Shown here one piece after another: positions 51,933-60,417 of a stretch of DNA of 64,000 nucleotides. A program made the translations under genes and the position numbers. Source of the DNA: Paenibacillus thalictri. Lineage in GTDB: Bacteria; Bacillota; Bacilli; Paenibacillales; NBRC-103111. The stretch covers positions 181,055 through 245,054 of the forward strand of contig NZ_SIRE01000016.1 of NCBI RefSeq assembly GCF_004307995.1. The letters run 5' to 3'. The notes below the pieces were generated by a model. The model was not told where the DNA came from, did not search any database, and worked only from the letters and a program-made list of their open reading frames with translations. Position 1 is the first letter of the stretch. Every line of letters begins with the position of its first letter.

Positions 51933-52951
51933 TGGACACCGTGCCCGCCGTAAAATTCGTCCAGCTTTACTTTTTGCTGCGACTGCGTCGACTGAATAGC
52001 CGCACAAGTGAGCGCGAAGCTGCGGATATTGTCGGCAATCGCCGTCAGCGGCGCCGTATTCGTCTGAATGGACTGCACAAAATTGTGAAGCGAAGACATC
52101 CTGTCTCCTCCGTATTGTGCTTCTTCGAGCTCCACGGTGACGGGCTCGGCGGATTCTTCTTTCCAAATCGAAATCTGATCGTCCGTCATCTCGATTGCGC
52201 CCAATTCTCCGCAAATGCGGACGTTTCCGTTCCAAGTCGTTTCTTGGCCCCGGTTGACCCAGCTGCCGAAATAATTGACACGGATGTCGTCCTCGAATTC
52301 AATCATCGCGCCTGCCGCAGGGTTGCCGTTAAACCAGCTCCAATAAGGCTTAAAGCTTTGTGCGTACAATTCTACAGGCTCTTTGCCAAATACATATCTC
52401 ATAATGTCAAAATGGTGCAAAGACATGTCTTCCAGCAAAATTTCCTGCATTTCGTTGCGCCAGCCGCCGACGTTGATCTTTTTGCGAAAATCGTATTCGA
52501 CGTACCCGACACGCCCGATCACCTGATCTTGAATCAGCTTTCTTAATGTCTGGATGCAGGGCCTCCAGCGGTAATTTTGGCTGATCATGACGTGCTTGTC
52601 GTACTTTTTACTCTGCTCGTACAACTCGGCAGCTTCATCAAACGTATGAGTGAGCGGTTTTTCCAATACGACATGAAGACCGGCGCGAAGCGCCTCCAAG
52701 GCAATATTTTTATGCGAATGAGGCGGCGTGACGATCAGCGCCATATCCGCCTGCACCGCTTGAACGGCGCTCTCCAAGCTGTCGAACAGCTGCGAGTCGG
52801 ACAGCCCGGCAATCGATTTGGCTGCGGCAAGATTATCGGGTACAACGTCGACGACACCCGCCAACTCCACGTGCTCATATTCGCCCAACACCTTCAGCCA
52901 CGATTGGCCGAAACGTCCGGCTCCGACTTGAATGACCCGAATTTTATCCAT
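51926..52951 (-). CDS. Gfo/Idh/MocA family oxidoreductase (second paralogue)
   Basis: 341 residues: Rossmann VGAGRFGQSW, EKPLTHTFDEA, NYRWRP and a C-terminal sheet domain with LLEDMSLHHFDIMRYVFG. The ATG at 52951 has GGAGGG seven bases upstream. Overlaps the next gene by seven bases. Confidence 0.9.
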   Translation of the reverse strand: MDKIRVIQVGAGRFGQSWLKVLGEYEHVELAGVVDVVPDNLAAAKSIAGLSDSQLFDSLESAVQAVQADMALIVTPPHSHKNIALEALRAGLHVVLEKPLTHTFDEAAELYEQSKKYDKHVMISQNYRWRPCIQTLRKLIQDQVIGRVGYVEYDFRKKINVGGWRNEMQEILLEDMSLHHFDIMRYVFGKEPVELYAQSFKPYWSWFNGNPAAGAMIEFEDDIRVNYFGSWVNRGQETTWNGNVRICGELGAIEMTDDQISIWKEESAEPVTVELEEAQYGGDRMSSLHNFVQSIQTNTAPLTAIADNIRSFALTCAAIQSTQSQQKVKLDEFYGGHGVQW

Positions 52952-53011
52952 GGTTTGTCCCTCCTGAGAGCTTTCCATTTTTGGAAAGCTCGCCTCGTAA
53001 GCATCTCCTAC

Positions 53012-54262
53012 TTATTTAAAAAATCCGTGCTCGTCAAACTGCATGTCCGCCGGCTCGCCGACGATTTCAACATAGTCCAAAGCCTGAATTTCCGGCAGCA
53101 GCGCTTCCGACACATACAGATGTTCGAGATGAAGCGTATTGGCGATCCGCATCACCCGCGCCTGCTCGGGTTTTACGCCCCAACTGCAGCGCAGCGCCGT
53201 TGTCAGCGCCGCCCGGTCGTTCTCCAGAATGATCGGAATCATTGCCCGGTGAAGGAACGTGCTTGTAATGACATTTTCATTTGTTTTATGATAATCGATT
53301 TTGTCGAACAGACGCTTAGTCGTCAGATCGGCAAGCCCGACTCCCAAAGCGTTGCCTTGGCATTCCTCGCTTAAGTCGCCGGCGATGACGTATTGAATGA
53401 CCGGGGAAGCCGGTTCCTCAACGCCGGAAATCCGCATCCGTCCGATAATATTCGTATCCATGCCCGTGCCGCTGAAGTTTTTGCCGATTTGATCGACAAA
53501 CAAGACGTCAAGCCGGTCCACCGGCAGCTTGGGCATCAGCGACGCGGAGAAACGCAGCAGCTCGCGTTCTCTTTCTTCGATTTTCTCAGTCGGAATCGCT
53601 TCGATGACCGCCGTTTGCTCATAGGCGTTTTCGACGATTACCACGCCGCACAAAATGCTCGCCTTCTGCAGCACGACACGCGCTACCTCCGGCATAAAAT
53701 CGCGGATACCTTCGACGCCGTAATTGTGGATCGCGAGCGCTTGCTTGTGCTTGCCAAGCCCGATCGCCGACATTTTCATAATCCCGCTTTCGATGCCGAT
53801 CGGCGATTTGAAGTCGGTATGCACCTTCACCCGGCCGATCAAGATGATGCCGTCGCCTTCGGAAGCGTGGCGGTCCACATAAACGGGGATGCCGCGCTCC
53901 GTTTCTCCGATCTGTACGACCTCCATCGATGACAGGATCGGAGCCTCGCAATAAGCTTCGGTGACGCCAAGGCTGGCCAGCACTTTCACTTGGCCTTCGG
54001 CCGTGGCCCCGCCGTGGCTGCCCATCGCCGGGATAATAAACGGCTCGGCGCCAAGCGACTTTAATTTCGCCACAGCCGCTTTGATGATCAAGGCGATATT
54101 GGCGATCCCCCTGCTTCCCGCGGTCAAGGCGATTCTCATGCCCGGTGTCACTTTCGAGTCCAGGCCGGCCAGCGACAGCTGCTTCCATACCTCGGCTTCA
54201 ATATCGTCAACCGCTGGCCCGGTAAAATGCTGCTTCACTTGAACCATCCGTGGCAGTTTCAT
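53012..54262 (-). CDS. LarA-like (DUF2088) protein
   Basis: 416 residues related to the nickel-pincer lactate racemase superfamily. Recognisable are GMRIALTAGSRGIANI and PAMGSHGGATAEGQ, which correspond to the DHTRP and GTH regions of LarA, and VKVHTDF...GLGKHKQALAIHNYG. The DHTRP motif is replaced by GSRG, so LarA chemistry is uncertain; lactonase or epimerase roles on the sugar acid are possible. The ATG at 54262 has AAAGGAG ten bases upstream. Confidence 0.72.
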   Translation of the reverse strand: MKLPRMVQVKQHFTGPAVDDIEAEVWKQLSLAGLDSKVTPGMRIALTAGSRGIANIALIIKAAVAKLKSLGAEPFIIPAMGSHGGATAEGQVKVLASLGVTEAYCEAPILSSMEVVQIGETERGIPVYVDRHASEGDGIILIGRVKVHTDFKSPIGIESGIMKMSAIGLGKHKQALAIHNYGVEGIRDFMPEVARVVLQKASILCGVVIVENAYEQTAVIEAIPTEKIEERERELLRFSASLMPKLPVDRLDVLFVDQIGKNFSGTGMDTNIIGRMRISGVEEPASPVIQYVIAGDLSEECQGNALGVGLADLTTKRLFDKIDYHKTNENVITSTFLHRAMIPIILENDRAALTTALRCSWGVKPEQARVMRIANTLHLEHLYVSEALLPEIQALDYVEIVGEPADMQFDEHGFFK

Positions 54263-54283
54263 CGCTTCCAAGCTCCTTTCGGC

Positions 54284-55276
54284 TTAAAACCCGGCCAATT
54301 TAACGGCCAGCTTCATTGCATGTTCCATCGCACCCGGGTTGGCAGTGCCTTGACCGGCAATGTCAAAAGCGGTTCCGTGTGCCGGCGTTGTAATAACGAC
54401 AGGCAGCCCGCCGCTTACCGTGACGCCTTTATGGAAACCCATCAACTTCATGCCGGTTTGCGCCTGGTCGTGGTACATACTGACCAAACAGTCAAACGGC
54501 TGTTTATCCAGCCGCAGGAAAATCGTATCCGCCGGATAAGGACCTTCGACGTTGATGCCCTGCGCCTGCGCTTCTTTAATCGCCGGCGTAATTTCTTCGA
54601 TCTCTTCCATTCCGAGCAGACCGCTGTCGCCCGCATGCGGATTCAGAGCGGCAACGGCAATCCGCGGGTTGACGAAACCGGCACGGGTGAGCGTATCTTG
54701 AGCGAAGCGGATGATACGGCCGACGCGTTCTTTTTTGACCAGATCGCTTACTTGCTTCAGCGGAATGTGTGAAGTGACACGGGTAAACCACAAATCGCCC
54801 ATCACGTTGATTTCGCTAAAACCTTCCCTGCAATCCAATAGCGAAGCGAAGAAATGCAGCTCATCCATAAAATGATAACCGCCGCTATGGAGAGCCCCTT
54901 TGTTGATCGGCGCAAATACAAAGCCGTCCAGCTGCTTTTGCTGTGCGACTTTGACGATATATTCGAACGTTTCGCCGGTCGCTTTGCCGGAGACGGCGGA
55001 TAATTGGCCAAGTGTATAGTCATCCGGAGACAAGTTATTCAGATCGATAAAATACACATCGTTGGGATTGTCGATTTGCCCGGCATGTTCGATTTTGCGG
55101 TAAGAGATGGTGCTTCCGACGATAGACTCGCCTTGGCGCAGTACCCGTTCGTCGCCGACGATCACCCATGTCGCCAGCTTGCTGATTTCCGCCGATTGCA
55201 GCGCTTTAACGGTCAATTCCGAGCCGATGCCTGTCGCATCGCCCAAAGTCACACCAAGAACCGGTTTTGTTTTCAT
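54284..55276 (-). CDS. pdxA: PdxA-family dehydrogenase (4-hydroxythreonine-4-phosphate dehydrogenase-like)
   Basis: 330 residues. PdxA signatures: TLGDATGIGSELTVKAL, FAPINKGALHSGGY, ALNPHAGDSGLLG, YHDQAQTGMKLMG and GTAFDIAGQGTANPGAM, with metal His residues in the HAGD and YHDQ segments. Context indicates a PdxA2-type catabolic enzyme oxidising a 4-phosphorylated hydroxy acid rather than vitamin B6 synthesis, but no DUF1537 kinase, its usual partner, is present. AAAGGAG lies ten bases before the ATG. Confidence 0.87.
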   Translation of the reverse strand: MKTKPVLGVTLGDATGIGSELTVKALQSAEISKLATWVIVGDERVLRQGESIVGSTISYRKIEHAGQIDNPNDVYFIDLNNLSPDDYTLGQLSAVSGKATGETFEYIVKVAQQKQLDGFVFAPINKGALHSGGYHFMDELHFFASLLDCREGFSEINVMGDLWFTRVTSHIPLKQVSDLVKKERVGRIIRFAQDTLTRAGFVNPRIAVAALNPHAGDSGLLGMEEIEEITPAIKEAQAQGINVEGPYPADTIFLRLDKQPFDCLVSMYHDQAQTGMKLMGFHKGVTVSGGLPVVITTPAHGTAFDIAGQGTANPGAMEHAMKLAVKLAGF

Positions 55277-55395
55277 TGTGTTTATGCTCCTTTATATTAA
55301 AAAATTTTGGACTATATTAGTTCAGCCCACGGCGGGTATATGAAACTAAGGACCCTTCTCTTTATCCATTAGATGTATTCGGCATTCGGGTCGCT

Positions 55396-56124
55396 TTATT
55401 CGGCTTTTGCTTGAATAGTCTCAAGCGGCTGCGATTTGCCGAATACCGGCTTTTCCGTCTGCACGGGAGCCGCCCATTTCACTCCGTTGGATATAACCTT
55501 CAGCACGTCTTTGTTGTAATACGTCGGGTACATTTCGTGGCCGGGCCGGAAATAAAAAATTTTGCCCTGACCCCGCGTAAACGTGCAGCCGCTGCGGAAC
55601 ACTTCTCCGCCTTCGAACCAGCTTGTCATAATCAGCTCGTCGGGTGCCGGAATGTCGAAAAATTCACCGTACATTTCCTCGCGCTCCAGCTCAATATAAT
55701 GGCCGAGCCCTTCGGCGATCGGATGCGCCGGATTGACGATCCAGATGCGTTCCTTCTCATCGGCTTCCCGCCAGCGCAGGTCGCATGTCGTTCCCATCAG
55801 CTTTTTGAAAATTTTCGAAAAATGCCCCGAATGCAGCACGATCAGGCCCATGCCCTGCAGCACACTCGCGTGTACGCGTTCCACAATCGCATCTTCGACC
55901 AGGCGGTGCGTCTTGTGCCCCCACCAAATTAAAACGTCTGTATTGTTCAGCACCTCTTCCGTCAGCCCGTGCTCCGGCATATCCTGCGTCGCCGTGCGAA
56001 TCTCTAAGCCCGGCTGGGCGATGCCGGCAGCAATGGCCGTATGGATGCCGTCCGGATATATTTCAGCCACTTTGGCGTTGTTTTTTTCGTGAAAAAATTC
56101 GTTCCAAACCGTCACTCGGATCAT
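55396..56124 (-). CDS. ThuA-domain protein
   Basis: 242-residue ThuA-like (glutamine-amidotransferase-fold) protein. TVWNEFFHEKN, DVLIWWGHKTH, GLIVLHSGHFSKIFKKLMG, and IFYFRPGHEMYP. ThuA proteins occur in trehalose or keto-sugar catabolism next to Gfo/Idh enzymes, but their reaction is not established. It lies 28 bases after a Gfo/Idh gene, and a 119-base gap without features follows before pdxA. Confidence 0.87.
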   Translation of the reverse strand: MIRVTVWNEFFHEKNNAKVAEIYPDGIHTAIAAGIAQPGLEIRTATQDMPEHGLTEEVLNNTDVLIWWGHKTHRLVEDAIVERVHASVLQGMGLIVLHSGHFSKIFKKLMGTTCDLRWREADEKERIWIVNPAHPIAEGLGHYIELEREEMYGEFFDIPAPDELIMTSWFEGGEVFRSGCTFTRGQGKIFYFRPGHEMYPTYYNKDVLKVISNGVKWAAPVQTEKPVFGKSQPLETIQAKAE

Positions 56125-56151
56125 GTTGCCGCCCTCCTTTTCCGTATTCCG

Positions 56152-57174
56152 TTACTGCACCTGCACGATTTGACCGGTTTCCGCCGACTTCAGCGCCGCC
56201 AAGATCACTTTAAGCGACTTCAGGCCTTCTTCACCTGAAATCGCAGGTTTTGTTCCCGCTGTAATGTGGCCGACAAACTCGCGCACGATGCCGCTTTCGG
56301 TTTGTTTTTCGTTTGTAGCGACTTTGCCCATCTGATGCAGCAGACGTTCGCCGTTGTTGTAATCGACGATGACGTTGTAGGTCGTATCTTCGATCAGCCG
56401 CAATATGCCGTTCTCGCAGTATAATGTGGTGCTGTTGTCTTCCTTCGCTTTGTAAGTCCAGCTGGCGGCCAACGTGCCGATCACACCGCTTGCTGTTTTC
56501 AGCACGCACACCGCGTTGTCGTCGACGTCGGTGTTTTTCTTGTGCAGCGTGCCGACAAATCCGCCGACCTGCACGATCTCTTCCCCAAGCAGATACCGCA
56601 GCAAATCCGCCTTATGCACGCCAAGGTCGCCCATCGCGCCGATAAATGCCAGCTCTTTATTGAAAAACCAGCCCTCCGCGCCTTCAATGCTCCACGTCTC
56701 CGGTCCGCCATGCCCAAATGCGCTGCGGAATGTCAGCACACGTCCAAGCTCACCGCTTGCCAATATTTCTTTCGCTTTCTTATGAGGCAGCATCAGACGC
56801 TGATTGTGCCCGATCATCAGCAATTTGCCCGCCTTCGTTCCGGCCGCGATCATCGCTTCCCCTTCTTCGATTGAAACGGCCATCGGTTTTTCGCACAATA
56901 CGTGTTTGCCTGCCTCCAATGCCGCTATGCTGATCGGCGCGTGAAGCGCGTTAGGCGTACATACGCTGACGGCATCCAGCCCTTCATGCCGAAGCAGCTC
57001 GCGGTAATCCGTGTACGCCTTCGCTCCGTACAACGCCGCCATTTCATTCACGCGTTCCTCGTGCGGGTCGCAGACCGCCACAATCTCTACGTTTGGCAGC
57101 AATGCGTATTCAGGCAGATGCCGTTTGCGCGCAATCGAGCCGCAGCCAATCACGCCAATTTTCAAAGTTGTCAT
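56152..57174 (-). CDS. Gfo/Idh/MocA family oxidoreductase (third paralogue)
   Basis: 340 residues: Rossmann GVIGCGSIARKRHLPEY, CTPNALH, EKPMAVS and GHNQRLM; the C-terminal substrate domain carries GDLGVHKADLLRYLLG. First enzyme gene after the permeases, so it may act on the imported sugar first. Confidence 0.9.
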   Translation of the reverse strand: MTTLKIGVIGCGSIARKRHLPEYALLPNVEIVAVCDPHEERVNEMAALYGAKAYTDYRELLRHEGLDAVSVCTPNALHAPISIAALEAGKHVLCEKPMAVSIEEGEAMIAAGTKAGKLLMIGHNQRLMLPHKKAKEILASGELGRVLTFRSAFGHGGPETWSIEGAEGWFFNKELAFIGAMGDLGVHKADLLRYLLGEEIVQVGGFVGTLHKKNTDVDDNAVCVLKTASGVIGTLAASWTYKAKEDNSTTLYCENGILRLIEDTTYNVIVDYNNGERLLHQMGKVATNEKQTESGIVREFVGHITAGTKPAISGEEGLKSLKVILAALKSAETGQIVQVQ

Positions 57175-57219
57175 ATCCGTATGCCTCCACCCGAACTATT
57201 TTTATATATAGATTGAACC

Positions 57220-58050
57220 TCAGCCCTTCACGGCCCCGGCCGTAATGCCTTCAATAATGTAACGTTGCATAATCAGGAAAAAAGCGATAACCGGGAGAAT
57301 CGCCATTGTTAATGCTGCCAGCGCCAAATTCCACTGATTCGCATATTCGCCGAAATACACATAAGTGGCGAGCGGGATCGTGCGGGTCGCTTTGGTCGTC
57401 AGCATAATAAACGGCAGCAGGAAGTCGTTCCAAATCCATAGCGTATGCAAAATCGCAATCGTCGTTGTGATCGGCGCCAACAGCGGCAGCAGGATCCTGA
57501 AAAATACGCCCACCGTGCCACACCCGTCGATGGTCGCCGCTTCTTCCAGCTCAGCCGGGATGCCTTTGACAAAGCCGTGATACAGGAACAACGCAAGCGG
57601 CACGCCAAAGCCAAGATACATCACGATCATACCCGGCAGCGAATTGATCAAATGAAAGTCTTTGGCTACCTTCACCAGCGGAATCATCATGGTCTGAAAA
57701 GGAATGACTAGCGATGAAAGAATGACTGTAAAAATAATGTTGCTGGCGACGCCCGGATTGCGCACAAGCTGATAAGCAGCCGCTGAGCTGAGCAGCAGGA
57801 TCCCTACCACACTGCCGACGGTAATGATAAGGGAATTCATAAATACGCCGGGGAATTGCACCTGATTCCACACGGTGACAAAATTTTCGAACTGCCAAAC
57901 GCTCGGCAGCGACGACGTGGAGGCCAGCACTTCGTCATATCGTTTAAACGCGTTAATAAACGTCAAATACAGCGGAATAAAAAACAAGATGGCAAAAACA
58001 ATCATGACCAGCTCGATCACAAGTTTGCCGAAATCGTAACGGTCGTTCAT
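57220..58050 (-). CDS. Carbohydrate ABC transporter permease (MalG/UgpE type)
   Basis: 276 residues, six membrane segments, EAA loop ELEEAATIDGCGTVGVFFRILLPLL and C-terminal GITAGAVKG. Its ATG shares one base with the stop of the preceding permease gene (TAATG). Confidence 0.93.
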   Translation of the reverse strand: MNDRYDFGKLVIELVMIVFAILFFIPLYLTFINAFKRYDEVLASTSSLPSVWQFENFVTVWNQVQFPGVFMNSLIITVGSVVGILLLSSAAAYQLVRNPGVASNIIFTVILSSLVIPFQTMMIPLVKVAKDFHLINSLPGMIVMYLGFGVPLALFLYHGFVKGIPAELEEAATIDGCGTVGVFFRILLPLLAPITTTIAILHTLWIWNDFLLPFIMLTTKATRTIPLATYVYFGEYANQWNLALAALTMAILPVIAFFLIMQRYIIEGITAGAVKG

Positions 58051-58928
58051 TACATCTCCACCTCCTTGCGTTTAAGCAGCAGCACTTGAAGTACGGTAAC
58101 GGAGGCCAATATGAGGAAAAACACAACGGACTTGGCCGATGCATACGTATATTCGTTTTTCGTAAAGGCGTCCAAATAAATATGCAGCGCCAGCGACTCC
58201 GTCGAACCAAACGGCCCGCCGTGGGTCAGCACAAAGTTCAGATCGAATACTTTAAAACCATGTGATATGCCGAGAAACAAACATACCGTAATCGCCGGCA
58301 TAATCAGCGGAATAATGATGTTCCACAGCCGGTGCAGACGGCCTGCGCCGTCAATTTGCGCGGCTTCCAGCAAATCCTTCGGAATGCCCTGAAGCGCGGC
58401 AAGATATATGATCATCAGATAACCGGCATAATGCCATACGTTGACAAGCACAAGCGACCAGAACGCATAATCCGGTAAGCTGAGCCAATTTTTCGCAAAA
58501 ATCGAAAGTCCTGTAAAGCTTGCGACTTGCGGGAAACCCCTCGTTATAATAAACGTCCATATAAATCCGATAATAAGCGATCCGATGACATGGGGCAGAA
58601 AAAATACCGTTCTTAACGCATTTCTTGTTTTTAACGCCATATTCAGCACAAACGCTAGAGCAAATCCTACGATGTTTACCAGGATGGTGCTGACAAACAC
58701 GTATTTAATCGTAAACACAAACGACTTCAAATGTTCCGTATCGTGCAGCAGACGCTGGTAATTGCTTAAACCGGCCCATTTGATATCTTTGCTGATTCCG
58801 TTCCAGTCCTGGAACGAAAAAACAATTGCTCTGAAAAACGGCACCAATATAAACAAAGTGAAAAACAGGACGGTCGGGGAGACAAAGGCAATGTAGATCC
58901 ATATTTTTCGTGTTTTACTTCGCGACAT
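58050..58928 (-). CDS. Carbohydrate ABC transporter permease (MalF/UgpA type)
   Basis: 292 residues, six membrane segments, EAA loop LLEAAQIDGAGRLHRLWNIIIPLIMP. The ATG at 58928 has AAGGAG eight bases upstream (a TTG one codon earlier is less likely). No ATPase gene in this operon. Confidence 0.93.
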   Translation of the reverse strand: MSRSKTRKIWIYIAFVSPTVLFFTLFILVPFFRAIVFSFQDWNGISKDIKWAGLSNYQRLLHDTEHLKSFVFTIKYVFVSTILVNIVGFALAFVLNMALKTRNALRTVFFLPHVIGSLIIGFIWTFIITRGFPQVASFTGLSIFAKNWLSLPDYAFWSLVLVNVWHYAGYLMIIYLAALQGIPKDLLEAAQIDGAGRLHRLWNIIIPLIMPAITVCLFLGISHGFKVFDLNFVLTHGGPFGSTESLALHIYLDAFTKNEYTYASAKSVVFFLILASVTVLQVLLLKRKEVEM

Positions 58929-59023
58929 CAAGCATGCTCCTTACTCCCGAATGCACAATCAGCCAAAACGCCGTCTCCGATAGAGGCGGGAAGCGACGCA
59001 TTGGCTGATCCATTCAACTTGAA

Positions 59024-60313
59024 TTATTTTTTCACAGCGGTGTTCCACATTTTTTGCACTTCATCCAGTGCTTGGTCTTTGTTTAACTGTCCGCCGACAT
59101 ACGCCTGCAGCGGTTTGGTGAATTGCGCGTCCATACCGGCCGGCCAAAGCGAATATGCCCACGGAATCGTTTGATTTTTCTCCAGATATGTGTTCATGTC
59201 GGCCGCTAACGGCCCAAGCTCGCTGGTTGCCTTGAGATCCGTGAAACCCGGAATCAGGTGCATTGAGTCAACCAAATATTTTTGCCCGTTTTTATGCATC
59301 CAAGTCAGGAACTTCTTCGCTTCTTCCACCTGCTTGGAATCTTTGTTGATGACGTAATACGCCGGGATGCCTACCGGTAACTTCGTGTCGGCCGGGTTGT
59401 CGGTCAGCGGAACTGCAAACATGCCAATGTTCAAATTTGGATTCACTTTCTTGATCAGATCGATCGTCCATACGCCCTGCTGCATCATCGCCGTTTTACC
59501 GGAGGAGAAATCGGCAACCTGGTTGTCGTAGCTGATCCCTACAGACTCAGCGCCTTTACCGTATTTAACGGTCATGTCCAATACGTCGAAGAAATTTTTC
59601 ATCAGCGGAACGTCTTGAACTTTAGCGTTTCCTGCACTGATCTTAGCGATCATCTCCGTCGAATCCGGCATATATGCGAACGGCAGGTTAAACAAGTTGC
59701 GTCCCAAAATGAAGTTCTCTTTATATCCTTCAGCGTAAGAAGTAATGCCTGCTGTTTTCAGCTTTTCATTCGCTTCCTTCAGCTCGGTAATCGTTGTCGG
59801 CAGTTTATCGATGCCGGCTTTTTTGAAAAGGTCTTTATTGTAAACAAATCCGTATCCTTCCATCGCTGAAGGGAAACCGTATTTCTTGCCGTTAATCGTC
59901 ATGCCGGGCAGCGCGGAGGGCGAAACCTGGCTCATCCACGGCTCGTTCGACAAATCAAGCAGCCTTTCGCTCCATTCTTTGACGCCGCTGTAGCTTTTGG
60001 CGAAGAAAATGTCCGGCTCGTCCCCGGAGGCAAATCTCGTCTTGAGCATCGTGTCCAAATCGCGTACGACTTGAGCGTCAATCACGACGTTCGGGTTTTC
60101 TTTTGTGTAGTCGGCAGCCATCTGCTTAACCTGCTCGGTGACTTCCACTTTGTTCTGGATCAGCTTCAGCGTTACTTTCGGCGCATCTTTTTTGCCTTGC
60201 GGAGCCGACGAGCCCGATGCTGCCGGTTTCGGCGCTTCCTGGCCTCCGGCGCAGCCCGCCAATACGGAAACCGCTAACAAAGTTACGGCTGCCGTGGACA
60301 TCCATTTTTTCAT
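59024..60313 (-). CDS. ABC transporter substrate-binding lipoprotein (family 1)
   Basis: 429 residues: signal peptide with lipobox LAGC (Cys21), a short Ala/Pro/Ser linker and an extracellular solute-binding fold (ASGDEPDIFFAKSYSGVKEW, GKTAMMQQGVW). Captures the unidentified sugar for the two following permeases. AGGAGGG lies seven bases before the ATG. A 104-base gap before it may hold a separate promoter, but none is convincing. Confidence 0.92.
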   Translation of the reverse strand: MKKWMSTAAVTLLAVSVLAGCAGGQEAPKPAASGSSAPQGKKDAPKVTLKLIQNKVEVTEQVKQMAADYTKENPNVVIDAQVVRDLDTMLKTRFASGDEPDIFFAKSYSGVKEWSERLLDLSNEPWMSQVSPSALPGMTINGKKYGFPSAMEGYGFVYNKDLFKKAGIDKLPTTITELKEANEKLKTAGITSYAEGYKENFILGRNLFNLPFAYMPDSTEMIAKISAGNAKVQDVPLMKNFFDVLDMTVKYGKGAESVGISYDNQVADFSSGKTAMMQQGVWTIDLIKKVNPNLNIGMFAVPLTDNPADTKLPVGIPAYYVINKDSKQVEEAKKFLTWMHKNGQKYLVDSMHLIPGFTDLKATSELGPLAADMNTYLEKNQTIPWAYSLWPAGMDAQFTKPLQAYVGGQLNKDQALDEVQKMWNTAVKK

Positions 60314-60417
60314 GTTCAGACCCTCCTGTAATTGAGATGGTATAACGTGTTGCTATACTTTTATTGTAGGGATTTCAGACAACCCCCGGCATGGAATATA
60401 CTCGCTGAAACAAGGAA

